NCBI GenBank assembly: GCA_021464525.1
Contig: JADRCO010000227.1
Location: 1 to 42,149 of the forward strand
Source: Rhizophagus sp. LPA8_4_AMF
Taxonomy: Eukaryota > Glomeromycota > Glomeromycetes > Glomerales > Glomeraceae
Length of the DNA stretch: 42,149 nt
Reading direction: 5' to 3'
In this document: in pieces, positions 21,860 through 31,425 of the stretch
Position numbering within the stretch: the stretch's first letter is position 1
Layout of the letters: every line of letters begins with the position of its first letter
The notes under the pieces: generated by a model
The model's input: only the letters and a program-made list of their open reading frames with translations
The model's database searches: none
Told to the model about the DNA's origin: nothing
Position numbers and translations under genes: made by a program

Positions 21860-22879
21860 ATGTCTGAAATAAACATTTCCAATAATTCAGATAATGAAAA
21901 TGCATCAAATAAATATAATTCATCATTTGAAGTATTAACTCAAATTATTCAAAATTTTAATAAAATAGAAATAAAGGAAATTAAACCTACGATAAAAAAT
22001 ATTAACGAAAGTATATATGAAGAAGATTTAAGCATCGTGGTTGATCAATTGAATAATCTTACTTTAAATGATTTAAATAAAGGAAGTGCAGCTAAAGAAA
22101 GGAAAAATCGTATTATTACTTATATTAATAATCATAAGATTATTTTACAAGAAATCTTTAACTGGCTTTTAAATAATCAATATCATTCAAATTCCATTTA
22201 TTTGCTTGGATATTTTAATTATTATGGAATTGTAACCAATAAAAATAAGCAAAAGGCATATGAACTATATCAAAAGGCAGCAGATTTAGAAAATATTGCA
22301 GCACAATTAGATCTTGCTAATATGTGTATTCATGAAAAATGGATTGAAAAGAATCACAATAAAGCTTTTGAATTATCTAAAAAGCTAGCAGAAAAGGACA
22401 ACCCAAATGCAATAAATAGGTTAGGGTATTGTTATGATATTGGAATTGGAACCGAAGTCAACAAGCAACAAGCATTTGATTTATATCAAAAAGCAGCAGA
22501 TTTAGGAAATTCGCATGGAATAAATAATTTAGGGTGGTGTTTTGAATGTGGATATGGAACTAATATTAATGAACAAAAGGCATTTGAGTTATATCAAAAA
22601 TCAGCAAATTTAGGGAATATAAATGGAATGAATAGCCTAGGATGTTGTTATAAAAATGGAGTTGGAACTGACGTTGATAACCATAAAGCATTTGAATTAT
22701 ATCAAAAAGCAGCAAATTTGGGAAATGATTTTTCTCAATATAATCTTGCTCTGATGTATGAATATGGAAGTGATATTGAAAAAGATTTAAACCAAGCAAT
22801 TTATTGGTATAAAAAATCTGCTGAACAAGGACATGGATATGCTCATGAAAAATTAGCAGACCTTTTAGAAACAACTTAA
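21860..22879 (+). CDS. Sel1-like repeat protein, 6 repeats
   Basis: A 339-residue open protein. N-terminal module: IIQNF at 29-33, YEEDLSIVVD at 53-62, WLLNNQ at 102-107. Six Sel1 repeats run from residue 111 (NSIYLLGYFNYYGIVT) to AIYWYKKSAEQG, with the cap LADLLETT. Repeats 3 to 5 are near-copies of each other (NAINRLGYCYDIGIGTE; GINNLGWCFECGYGTN; GMNSLGCCYKNGVGTD), pointing to recent internal amplification. Repeat 2 has lost its usual G.G turn (CIHEKWIEKNHNKAFEL). The ATG follows the two-box promoter at the family distance, and no intron is needed. Probably a cytosolic adaptor; no catalytic domain. Confidence 0.9.
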   Translation: MSEINISNNSDNENASNKYNSSFEVLTQIIQNFNKIEIKEIKPTIKNINESIYEEDLSIVVDQLNNLTLNDLNKGSAAKERKNRIITYINNHKIILQEIFNWLLNNQYHSNSIYLLGYFNYYGIVTNKNKQKAYELYQKAADLENIAAQLDLANMCIHEKWIEKNHNKAFELSKKLAEKDNPNAINRLGYCYDIGIGTEVNKQQAFDLYQKAADLGNSHGINNLGWCFECGYGTNINEQKAFELYQKSANLGNINGMNSLGCCYKNGVGTDVDNHKAFELYQKAANLGNDFSQYNLALMYEYGSDIEKDLNQAIYWYKKSAEQGHGYAHEKLADLLETT

Positions 22880-23200
22880 TTAAATAATTTTAATTGATGT
22901 AATATTATGTAAAAGTCTATTAGTGATAAGTTTATTGCATGCATCTTTACATATTTAAATAAATTTGGTTTTAAGAAATAAGGAATTTATTTCGCATTTG
23001 GTTTTAACTAAAGATAATTAATTATTTATAGCTCTAGAATTCTAAATTCCCCTGATTGGCCCTATTATTTGATTGAATAGAAACAAAACTCCATGAATTA
23101 TTATAGCCTTTCAATATGACTTTTTGTAGATTGTGTTATTACCACATGTTACAGAATACAGCTGTATGAATTATTTTCAATAGTAAAATTGTTTATTTTA
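22880..23200. other. Intergenic stretch
   Basis: No gene. TTTTGTAGATTGTG near 23117 and TGTTACAGAATACAG near 23147 may be worn copies of the two SLR upstream boxes, as expected before the remnant at 23201. Confidence 0.3.
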
Positions 23201-23690
23201 ATAACGCCAAAAAATTAGATATATCAGATGTTTATAATTTATCACATGGAGTATTAATAAAGTATTCTAAAGTATTTTGTTTTATTTAAAACCCGAGCAA
23301 TACTGAAAAGGCGGTCGGTCAAACAGTCGGTCGGTCAATGGTTCTTGACCGGTTGTGGCAGACCGATAACTGACTATAACCGACCGTTGTCAGTACCACG
23401 GGGGATAAGGTAACAATTAGAATGGATCTTTTCTTTTTTTGGGTAAAGCCAGTGACACCTTAAAATCATCTACTGACATGATGAACTCCGACCAGAATTA
23501 AGATGCGTAGACCTGATATGTTACCTCTTTATGTATTGCTCGGGGTCCTTTATTTCCTCTACGTATATTTATAAGTCAAAATATTAATAAAAGTTTATAT
23601 GCAGAGGATTTAAGCACCATGATCGATAGAAAAAAAAAATCTTGATTATATCGGTAATCGTAAAATAATTTCATGACAATTTATATCGTA
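23201..23690 (+). pseudogene. SLR N-terminal remnant split by a small transposon
   Basis: Family text NAKKLDISDVYNLSHGVL (from about 23204) breaks off. After the inserted element it resumes with SQNINKSLYAEDLSTMID (about 23573-23626) and LDYIGNRKII (about 23643-23672). The start codon, everything after the N-terminal module and all Sel1 repeats are missing, and the second part has frame shifts. Confidence 0.65.
23288..23548. mobile_element. Miniature DNA transposon with 7-base target duplication
   Basis: The left end AAAACCCGAGCAATAC (23288-23303) matches the reverse complement of the right end, GTATTGCTCGGGGTCC (23533-23548), at 13 of 16 positions, with the inner CCCGAGCAATAC exact. The direct repeat TTTATTT flanks it on both sides (23281-23287 and 23549-23555). 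The 261-base interior has no coding capacity but is rich in GGTCGGTC words in both orientations (23311-23390), so it can fold. The ends and the 7-8 base duplication suggest a hAT-like or related non-autonomous element. It is much more GC-rich than its host sequence. Confidence 0.7.
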
Positions 23691-24150
23691 TACTTTACTT
23701 ATTAAATTTTGCAAATTGCTTATATTATTATATCAGAAATTTTTACTCTCAATGTAAAAATATAGGGAACAAAAGATAAAATTTATTAGAATAAAATTTA
23801 TGAAAAAAGAAATGAACATGCCCAGAAGGCGAATCAAGAAATCAGAGAAATAAATAATATATTAAATATCTGGAAAGGGAACGGGGGGTTTTTTTTTATA
23901 ATTATATTTTGATTTCTTTGATTATTGTTTTGTGCTGTTATCAAGTTCTTCAATAAAGCCGGTTGAGGATGGTTTCATATTGCCCGTTTACATCGAAATA
24001 TCTTTTCATAATTATAAAATAGCTGCAGCTAAATTTTGTGATGGTGACATGGTCATTAAAACTGTAAGATATTCATTTGTTACACTTGCAACCAATTATC
24101 ATTTCTTTGGCAATACGCCACATTTTTCTCAGGTGAAATATTATTCTCGA

Positions 24151-24510
24151 TCACGCATCTTGATAATGCAATGATAAACTCAATTTAAATTGCTTCCCTT
24201 TGGCGTCAGTACTTAATAACCGTTTGATTTCCATATATACTTGGGTTATTTCATATAGGAAAATATAGTGGTATGTGTTTGTTTCAACTTGCAAAGATGC
24301 CATTCTTAATTTTGTAAGAATCTTTGTTATTGACTTCAGGGAGCTACCAGTTTCCATAAAAATCATTATTGGACCAAGAGAAAAACCATCAGTTTCTTTT
24401 CTGTACTTTTTCATTGCTGTGGTAATCTGTTATCTGATAGAAGCAACATTTGCAGGCTACGAAATATCTGCTGGTACTAGTTTGTCTATATCCAAAATCC
24501 CTACACAAAG
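24151..24510 (-). pseudogene. Decayed coding remnant, unknown
   Basis: The minus-strand reading from about 24510 (GILDIDKLVPADIS, PANVASIR) enters an 87-codon ATG frame at 24414 (MKKYRKETDGFSLGPIMIFM, later SLKSITKILTKLRMASLQV) and stops at 24151. Two stops interrupt the upstream part in the same frame. The plus strand of the same interval is also partly open, with an intron-like GTATGT...TTCAG pair at 24271-24339, so the strand is not certain. No known domain. Confidence 0.3.
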
Positions 24511-24599
24511 CACAAGACAGTTTCTATGCGCATGGACACTGATTAACAATAAATATAAAAAACTATTAGTATACTTCGCAAAAATAATTATGTAATAAA

Positions 24600-25034
24600 A
24601 TAGTTACCAACTTTTTGCCAAAAAAAGAAATAACATAACTATTGTAAAAAATTTTATACTTTATATTTTTATATTTTATCAAAATAAAAAATTGTATTTA
24701 TAAAATTCTCTATATATTGTAACTAATAAAGAATAACGTCTATCTAACTAAAAATATACAAGTTTGTGCTGTTTATACAAAAAACCTTCAAAATATATAA
24801 AATTAATATATAAATACTTTGTTTTACACTTGCTAAACAAACTTTCTGGCGCTATAGAAATGTCTTCAGAATAAAAATGAGCCATAAACATAAACCTTAA
24901 TAAACTTCAAGGACATATTCGCCACTGCGCATACTCTTCTACTATAACTATAGCTGATAGGACTAAACTATATATCCGCAGTCGTCTATTTTTAGCGTAT
25001 CATAGTCTATTTAATATAGGTTCTATTTGAATAC
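24600..25034. other. Non-coding stretch
   Basis: AT-rich from 24600 to 24830, then base composition becomes more balanced towards the island that starts near 25035. No gene seen. Confidence 0.4.
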
Positions 25035-25939
25035 ATCCGTTGTTCGTGTGATAGAGAGTACACTAAAGGCTCCTGAACAGTTAAATGAAGGAACCATAAT
25101 TTACTTTGGAATCTAGCCTTGAACCGATTAGTCTCGTTCAGGCCTAAAAATTTCTTTTGAATCGTTTAAGTCCTAAGTTAAAACAGTCATTTCGTCTGGT
25201 AATTACATTTTTAGAAAAGTAAGCATGCTTTCGTCTTTGTCTTGACACCTCATTGTGGTTTGATGTTTATCTCCGAAATGTACCAAAATTTTCTGAAGGA
25301 GTTGACATTGCGAGACAATGTTACAACTACACGTTTCAACAACTTACCCGAGGAACTGCGTTACGAGGATCCTATTTGTTCTAATAATATGTGTTTGACA
25401 GAGCCTTGCCTACTCGTATGGATCTATCCTAACATTGTTTGTAAAGGAAAGGTGGTAACCGAAAGTGGTATAAAAACAATGTGCAATTATGATTTCGCTA
25501 CAACCTTGTCATAAATGAACTAAGTAGCGAAAAGTATGTTGTAATGTTACGAAGAGAGCCTTTCGTATATTAAATATGCACAGGAGTGCCACGTACATGT
25601 TCATTCGTATTTTACTCTAGATTCTTGGAATGGGTGAAGGAACAAATAAAGGATGCGGATATTCTGTCGAAATCTAATCCTAGTTATTTCCCTGCACCAA
25701 ACTTTTTACTTGATGATTAGTTGGAAGCAAAAAGGTTACGATTAGCAGAACGTATGCTTATGTTGAAAGCGATTTCTAATTTATCATTGGCTGTGGAAAA
25801 CGTTGAAAAAGGATTTGAGAAATTCGAAAACAACAATGAAAATAATTTTGAAAAACTCGTTTCTACAATGAATGAGAATACTGTCGCACTTATAAGAGCA
25901 TTAGAAGGTTTAGGAAAATCAAAGGGAAATACCGAATAG
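25035..25939 (+). pseudogene. Decayed gene with coiled-coil-like tail, unknown
   Basis: Pieces of one plus-strand gene: VIESTLKAPEQLNEGTIIYF (about 25050-25110), FDVYLRNVPKFSEGVDIARQ (about 25259-25320), then in another frame NNLPEELRYEDPICSNNMCL and GKVVTESGIKTMCNY. After a further shift come INELSSEKYVVMLRREPF, FLEWVKEQIKDADILSKS and finally LAERMLMLKAISNLSLAVEN with GFEKFENNNENNFEKLVS. The C-terminal part (25721-25939) is helical with regularly spaced leucines and may have formed a coiled coil. At least two frame changes and two stops separate the pieces. Codon use is more GC-balanced than in the SLR genes. I do not recognise the family. Confidence 0.45.
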
Positions 25940-26874
25940 TCGAAATTGAGTCAGCCAATAGAATTTTTGACTCTTAGACAAATTCGCTATCATTACTAGT
26001 AATAATATTTTTTTTATTGATATTATGTATTGAGGGAGTTTCCATTCACTGTTGCACATATTATTGTATACAAACTCTATTATTATGATATCGTTGACCA
26101 ATAATGTAAAACTATTAATAAAATTGGTTCGGCCTAATTTCAGAGATTGAGACCGGATCGCGATCATCATTCAGATTTGGCGATCTCTACTGTGCCCTGG
26201 CAACTTGTCCATTAGAAAAAAATATTGCGCGGATTAAACTGATGTATCCTTGTATTTGGGTAGCGTATATTGTGAATTTAAGGAACGTGAGTTGATCTTA
26301 TATTTGTGATACGATCTCAGAAATCAATCCTTAGTACACTGCGAAATATATAAAAAAATAAGGCCTTGGTTATTACTAGATCCTTTTATCTGCTTTGTGC
26401 AAGTAAAATAAAAATATAACAAAAATATTCAAATTTATCAATACTTGCATAATGACAAAGTTGGTTAGTTTATTGTTCTTGAAACATGCCATCGCGACGT
26501 TAATCGATTTCTTACCTCTATAGATGCTCCAAAGAATCGCCGAGAAAAATCTTTGATGTGTACAACAGACGCATTATCGCATAAATAATTTCCCGTCGAT
26601 TTTTTACAATCATCCTCACGTGCCGAATTCTCAATACTTCGTACCAGCGATAAAAAAACGAATTAATTTATTAACTGTTAAGCAGGTAGAATTCAATTTT
26701 GCAAAAATTAATAGTAAAGCTGCACATGTTAAAATCAAATGACATGAGCAAACAATTTAGCAAATAGCAATTTATATTTTAGCAGAAAACGGTATTAGGG
26801 AAAATTTAGTGAATAATACATCATCATATTATTTGAATCTAGATTATTACATAAAGTAAAATAAAATATATACA
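25940..26874. other. Intergenic stretch
   Basis: No supported open frame. A more balanced patch at 26150-26260 may be eroded sequence of the neighbouring decayed gene. The last 120 bases form the 3' flank of the minus-strand gene at 26875. Confidence 0.4.
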
Positions 26875-27759
26875 TTAAAGATTAATAATTAAATCTTGTA
26901 TTTCCCACAAATCTATGTTGATCCCATTAGCCATCCCATTAGGGATGCCACCTGGTGCACCGACAAAGAGAGCGTTTGCTGGAATATTTAAACGATAATT
27001 TGGTATATTCGGTCCATTGCAAGGGGGTGCTCCGGTTACAAAACCAGTTACATTAGCTCCTATAGTATTCTGAATATATTCCACGACTAAATTATTAAGC
27101 TGAGCATTTCCGAAAGATATTACCGTGACTGGAACATTTGGAGTTGGACTTGTGCGTAAATACAACATGGCTACCATTGCTCTCCTACCATTCTGAAGAT
27201 GACGAATAGGGAACATTTTGATAACAAGAAAAATAGTAATTGTTATACGCCGGGAAAAGTAAACTTGTGCTAATTCATGTAAATTACGGATCGACTGGCT
27301 AAGTCCAACCTCTGCAACCATGGTTGGATAAGCATATCCTGATGAGTTGCAAGCTTGAGCAGGTGGAGGTCGAGGAACATGCCTTGGTCGAACGGTGGCA
27401 TCAGCAATGAAATAGCTATTCGGTCCAACAATAAGATTCTCTACACTTGCACCAACCAATTGACTTGCGTAAGCAATTGCTGTGATATAACTTGATACCA
27501 CTGCACGAGGTGTTGAAACTGTTTCATAAGCTATGACTTTCTTGTCAACCAAACGGATTTTAATAAGGAGGTCTGGTTCTTTTTCAATATAATCAATAAA
27601 GTTTTCAATAGAAATATCTTCAGCTAGAACGACTTGTGTTTCTTGCTCGAGTAAACGAACTCTAGCCGACTCGAGGAGATCTTCGGACAACTCAAATGAT
27701 GACACTGAGGATCGACGTGATAAAGAAGTTGAGGAAGGAGTTAAAGCTGTCGATGACAT
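26875..27759 (-). CDS. Uma2-like PD-(D/E)XK-fold protein (putative)
   Basis: Open minus-strand gene of 294 residues from the ATG at 27759 (MSSTALTPSS); an in-frame ATG 21 bases further up would add seven lysine-rich residues. Residues below count from that longer start. After a serine-rich low-complexity leader (to about 30) comes a helical part with ISIENFIDYIEKEPDLLIKI (57-76). The core has FIADATVRP (124-132, Asp127), YPTMVAEVG (151-159, Glu157) and the hydrophobic strand ITIFLVIKMFP (181-191). This order resembles the PDv...VVEV core of the Uma2 (putative restriction endonuclease) family. The lysine that usually follows the VEV strand is not obvious: HELAQVYFS occupies that place, so activity is doubtful. 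The C-terminal part (PPCNGPNIPNYRLNIPANAL, GGIPNGMANGINIDLWEIQ) looks like a lineage-specific extension. It is the only intact gene in the GC-balanced island. By eye only; the family call is tentative. Confidence 0.65.
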   Translation of the reverse strand: MSSTALTPSSTSLSRRSSVSSFELSEDLLESARVRLLEQETQVVLAEDISIENFIDYIEKEPDLLIKIRLVDKKVIAYETVSTPRAVVSSYITAIAYASQLVGASVENLIVGPNSYFIADATVRPRHVPRPPPAQACNSSGYAYPTMVAEVGLSQSIRNLHELAQVYFSRRITITIFLVIKMFPIRHLQNGRRAMVAMLYLRTSPTPNVPVTVISFGNAQLNNLVVEYIQNTIGANVTGFVTGAPPCNGPNIPNYRLNIPANALFVGAPGGIPNGMANGINIDLWEIQDLIINL

Positions 27760-28120
27760 TTTTTTTTTGAAGATTATCATAGTACAATAAAGAGTTTACA
27801 AAACAAAAAAGCAAAAGATGCAGTCCTTTTATCCTAATGGGATGATTATGTCATTGATAAGTCACAGGCGCAGTCTATATACTTCCGACGGAAAATCGTT
27901 TTGTTGAACAGATCCTGGAGAATTCGAGAGCAAGTCTAATTTTTTCTTCACAAAGGATGTTACAGTGAGGTGAAAGGTTTTTTCGAAATTAATACTTCCT
28001 CCACTCTTAAGGTAGTAAAAACTTCGGTGACGTTAAAAGTTTTGTATTAACTTCATCGCCTTCATGGATCATCCCATTTCTAGAAGCGAGGTGAACGGGT
28101 GAAGAAGGGAAAGTTAAATT
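27760..28120. promoter_or_regulatory. Upstream region of the Uma2-like gene
   Basis: Contains a TATATAGACTG sequence on the minus strand near 27880, about 120 bases upstream of the ATG at 27759, which could be its TATA box. No SLR-type boxes are present. The right-hand side borders the decayed plus-strand gene at 28121. Confidence 0.3.
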
Positions 28121-29122
28121 TTGACGCGAGAAAAAATATTTATATCGATCAAACACAGCCACATCACGGATCACGTGCCCGAACTTTTTTGTTGGTTAGA
28201 TTATCACATGCTACTGCGTAATGAGGGGGTAGTTGTACATGACGCAAATCTGATGACATGCCAAGAAATTATTATGACCAAGATCTCAAGAAACTTCTCG
28301 AAGGTTCTGCGACAGAGTCGGAATTGAAACAGGATGCAGACTTATCTGAACCATTGAGCCGGTTAGGTTTAACAGGTTTGTGTAATTTGCCAATTTTGAA
28401 TAATCAACGTTCTGATGTAGTTAGTTAATTCAGAATGACCGTAACTCCAGGTGTCAAAGATTGCAATTCCTCAGTCGATACTGAATCTTTTTATTGTAGA
28501 TAAAAAGCCAGTAATTGGCGAAAACGATGAACTTCGAGTACTTTTGCATGATAATTCTTATCCAACTCCTGACAATCATAAATATTAATATCATACCACT
28601 AATCGGAACCGTGCTGAATTTATAATCGTAAATGGTATTGATGTGACAATGTTTCCTAGAAATCAGGACTTTGGCACTACTTTGGCTGTTCTTCAACATT
28701 TTATCTTTTTGATGAGTTCAGATGGGCAACTGAGTGGTGTCGAAAACATTATCTAAATCCAACTATATGTCCTAAAAACTACTATTGGAGTTTGATCACC
28801 TTGATTTAAATCATGACCGTAAGAAATGGAGCGAAAATCTCGTAATGGGATGCAGATGATTATGGTCCTCAAGCAGAAAATATTAAGGATTTGATAAATG
28901 AAAGGCTTGCAACACCCAAACCATCTACCTCCAAAACATCAGTTGTCACTTAAATTAAGAAAATTAACAAAGCGTATTGATAAACAGGAACAATCATCTA
29001 TAGGTCAAGCCAATGAATGCGTTGTAATCGCAAGCCTCGGTGATATTACTACCGATCTGCCGCAAGGAAGCGATCTTGCCAGAGTGAAACGACATAGTTG
29101 TCCATTCTTTTCCAAATTGTGA
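28121..29122 (+). pseudogene. Decayed gene of unknown function
   Basis: Coding-like plus-strand text in shifting frames: SHITDHVPELFCWLDYHMLL (about 28151-28210), LKKLLEGSATESELKQDADL and LGLTGLCNLPILNNQRSDVV (28285-28420), VDKKPVIGENDELRVLLHD (28496-28552), FIIVNGIDVTMFPRNQDFGT (28618-28677), FDEFRWATEWCRKHYLNP (28707-28760), YGPQAENIKDLINERLATP (28862-28918), and a final 57-codon open part (EQSSIGQANECVVIASLGDI) to a stop at 29122. Many disruptions. Composition matches the 25035-25939 remnant and the Uma2-like gene, so all three probably arrived or duplicated together. No domain recognised; it may once have been a protein of about 320 residues or part of a larger one. Confidence 0.45.
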
Positions 29123-29709
29123 CATATTAATATTAAGGAGTTTACTACATGTTTATTAAAAAAAAATGGGACTTGCATATTAAGGAGTTAAAAACAATAA
29201 TATGGAAATTAGTTATAATGAACTTTTTTAATTAATTCTTACTTTGCTTGCAACCAAAAATGATAAAGCAGTTACCACCCGGATTTTGAAAGGTCAAAAT
29301 TAACGTTATGCTGTGATGAAAACTTTTAATTATCTATTTTTTATTCACCATTTATTTTTATTTTTTTCATATAAAAATGGGGTTGTCTTAAGACATTAAA
29401 TGTAAATTTCTAAATTTTTAATTACACAAATAAAAATGAAAATTAAGTGATTATTGTAACTAGATCTTCAAACAGATTGACTAAGTGTGCGTTTGATCAG
29501 TAATTTATTCATTTATTTCTATATTTTAAAATGTAAATATAATAGAAATGATTATTTATTATTTATGTTTTCTATTTATTTTAAATATTTTTATTTTTAA
29601 CAGTAAGTATAAATGTAATGCTATAAATTTCAGAAAATATGAGAAAGTACTTTAAATAGATCGACAGTTTTATTAGACGCAGCTCAAAGATCAATAAAAT
29701 ACCGCAGGA
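29123..29709. other. Intergenic stretch
   Basis: AT-rich and without a gene. Composition returns to that of the SLR region from about 29300. Confidence 0.4.
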
Positions 29710-29770
29710 AATTGATCAGCAAAAATTGACCGTCGGTTGTACAATTGTACTACTGTGTACAAATAAATAA
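29710..29770 (+). promoter_or_regulatory. SLR upstream signature, two boxes
   Basis: ATTGATCAGC (29711-29720) is preceded by CCGCAG (29702-29707). The second box, GTACTACTGTGTAC running into AAATAAATAA, lies at 29748-29770, 57 bases before the ATG at 29827. Confidence 0.6.
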
Positions 29771-29826
29771 TCACAATATTTCACAGGTTTTTTTTTTTCT
29801 GCATTTTATCGCTATTAATATTTAAA

Positions 29827-30852
29827 ATGTCCGAAATGCATGTTTCTAAAAATTTAGATAATATGTATGCATCAAACTCTTACAATTCATCACATGAAGA
29901 AATAATTTGGATTACTCAAAATTTTAATAAAATAGATATGAAGGAAATTAAACCTACAACTCAAAATATTAATGAAAATATTTATGAAGGAGATTTAAGT
30001 ATTGTAGTTGATGAATTGATTGACCTTAATTTGAAGAATTTAAATAAAGGAATCGATAATAATGTAAGAAAGAGACAACTTCTTGATTATATTGATGATC
30101 ATAATATAATTATACAAGAAATCTATAATTGGCTTTTAAATAATCAAAATAATTCAAATTCTATTTATTTGCTTGGATTTTTCAATTATCATGGAATTGT
30201 AACCAACATTAATGAACAAAAAGCATTTGAATTATATCACATTGCAACAGAATTAAAAAATGTGGTAGCCCAATTAGATATTGCTACTATGTATATATTT
30301 GGAATGGGTGTTGAAAAAAATTATGATAAAGCCTTTGAATTAATTAATAACTTAGCAGAAAGCAATATTCCAAGTGCGGTAGAAAAATTGGGATTTTGTT
30401 ATTATAATGGAATTGGAACTGAAATTAATAAACAAAAAGCATTTAAAATATATCAAGAGGCAGCGGATTTAGGAAACTCACATGGAACATATAGCTTAGG
30501 GTGTTGTTACCATTGTGGAATTGGGACCAGTTTAGATAAGAAAAAAGCATTTGATTTATATGAGGAAGCAGCAGATTTAGGAAATACAAGTGCAATGAAT
30601 AGTTTGGGATGGTGTTATAAAGAAGGATTTGGTACTGTTATTGATTTACAAAAAACATTTGAATTATGTCAAAAGTCAGCAGATTTAGAAAATCGATTTG
30701 CTCAATATAATCTTGGTTTAATGTATGAAAATGGATATCAAGTTGAAAAAGATACAACCAAAGCAATTTATTGGTATAAGGAATCTGCAAAACAAGGACA
30801 TAAAAGAGCCAAAAAAAAGTTAAAAATCTTTGGAATTTTTTCAGAAAATTGA
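29827..30852 (+). CDS. Sel1-like repeat protein, 6 repeats
   Basis: A 341-residue open protein. N-terminal module: MSEMHVSKNLDN leader, NFNKIDMKEIKPTTQN, YEGDLSIVVDELIDL (the family's EED is EGD here), WLLNNQNNSNSIYLLG. Six Sel1 repeats follow, of which 3-5 are GFCYYNGIGTEINKQKAF, GCCYHCGIGTSLDKKKAF and GWCYKEGFGTVIDLQKTF. The last repeat is AIYWYKESAKQG and the tail is unusually basic (KRAKKKLKIFGIFSEN), extending past the normal end. The second repeat has diverged at its helix (AFELINNLAESN in place of AFELSKKLAEKG). First ATG chosen; no intron needed. Predicted cytosolic scaffold without a catalytic domain. Confidence 0.9.
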   Translation: MSEMHVSKNLDNMYASNSYNSSHEEIIWITQNFNKIDMKEIKPTTQNINENIYEGDLSIVVDELIDLNLKNLNKGIDNNVRKRQLLDYIDDHNIIIQEIYNWLLNNQNNSNSIYLLGFFNYHGIVTNINEQKAFELYHIATELKNVVAQLDIATMYIFGMGVEKNYDKAFELINNLAESNIPSAVEKLGFCYYNGIGTEINKQKAFKIYQEAADLGNSHGTYSLGCCYHCGIGTSLDKKKAFDLYEEAADLGNTSAMNSLGWCYKEGFGTVIDLQKTFELCQKSADLENRFAQYNLGLMYENGYQVEKDTTKAIYWYKESAKQGHKRAKKKLKIFGIFSEN

Positions 30853-31209
30853 ATCAATTATTTTTAGAAATGCACGGAGTTAGTTTTTTGATATCAATTT
30901 TTTTGTAAAATTCATGTATTTTAAACGATCAAAGATGTTTTTTTATAATATTTTAAAGATTCAAAAACTTTTGAAAATGATTGGTAGGAAATTAAACTTA
31001 TTCTATTTTATTTTTATTTAACAGTGTGGATTAATCGTTTGATAGGAAGTTAAACTTCGATAGAACAAAATAAACACTTTTAAAGTCACGTGGTAAAGTC
31101 GTACAAACAAAATTTTTAAAAAATTTTTCTTGGCGTTTAGTTATTTTATATTATTTAACTATTATGAAATTATTTGTTATTCTAGCCCATTATTATCTTC
31201 GCGCTATGC

Positions 31210-31250
31210 TTAACTCCTAGTATTCTTTAACTCCTAGTATTTTTTAACTC
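31210..31250. repeat. Short tandem repeat, 17-base unit
   Basis: TTAACTCCTAGTATTCT is followed by a near-identical copy and then the start of a third. It lies in the spacer between the SLR genes at 29827 and 31426. The rest of 30853-31316 is AT-rich with no gene. Confidence 0.6.
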
Positions 31251-31316
31251 TAACTTCAAATAAATTATCACATACAAGCGGTCAGGTGACTATGTTCATA
31301 TGTTGTGGCTTAAAAA

Positions 31317-31384
31317 ATTGATCTGCGATACTAAACTAAATTAACTGTGTTGTTACCTGGTACTACCGTATACAAAATAAATAA
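31317..31384 (+). promoter_or_regulatory. SLR upstream signature, two boxes (best example)
   Basis: TTGATCTGCGATACTAAAC (31318-31336), then GGTACTACCGTATAC (31359-31373) running into AAAATAAATAAAA, ending about 42 bases before the ATG at 31426. Both boxes are close to the family consensus. Confidence 0.65.
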
Positions 31385-31425
31385 AAGTATGGATAGAAAT
31401 TTTAAATTTTCATAGTTTTTCTTAC

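Noticed and set aside
22566-22874. Minus-strand open frame of about 100 codons
   Set aside because: It is the antisense shadow of the SLR gene at 21860; the repeats keep the opposite strand open.
23932-24174. Plus-strand open stretch with an intron-like GTAAGA...CTCAG pair
   Set aside because: It lacks an ATG and stops soon after the supposed intron, and the opposite strand gives a competing reading; evidence is too thin for a gene call.
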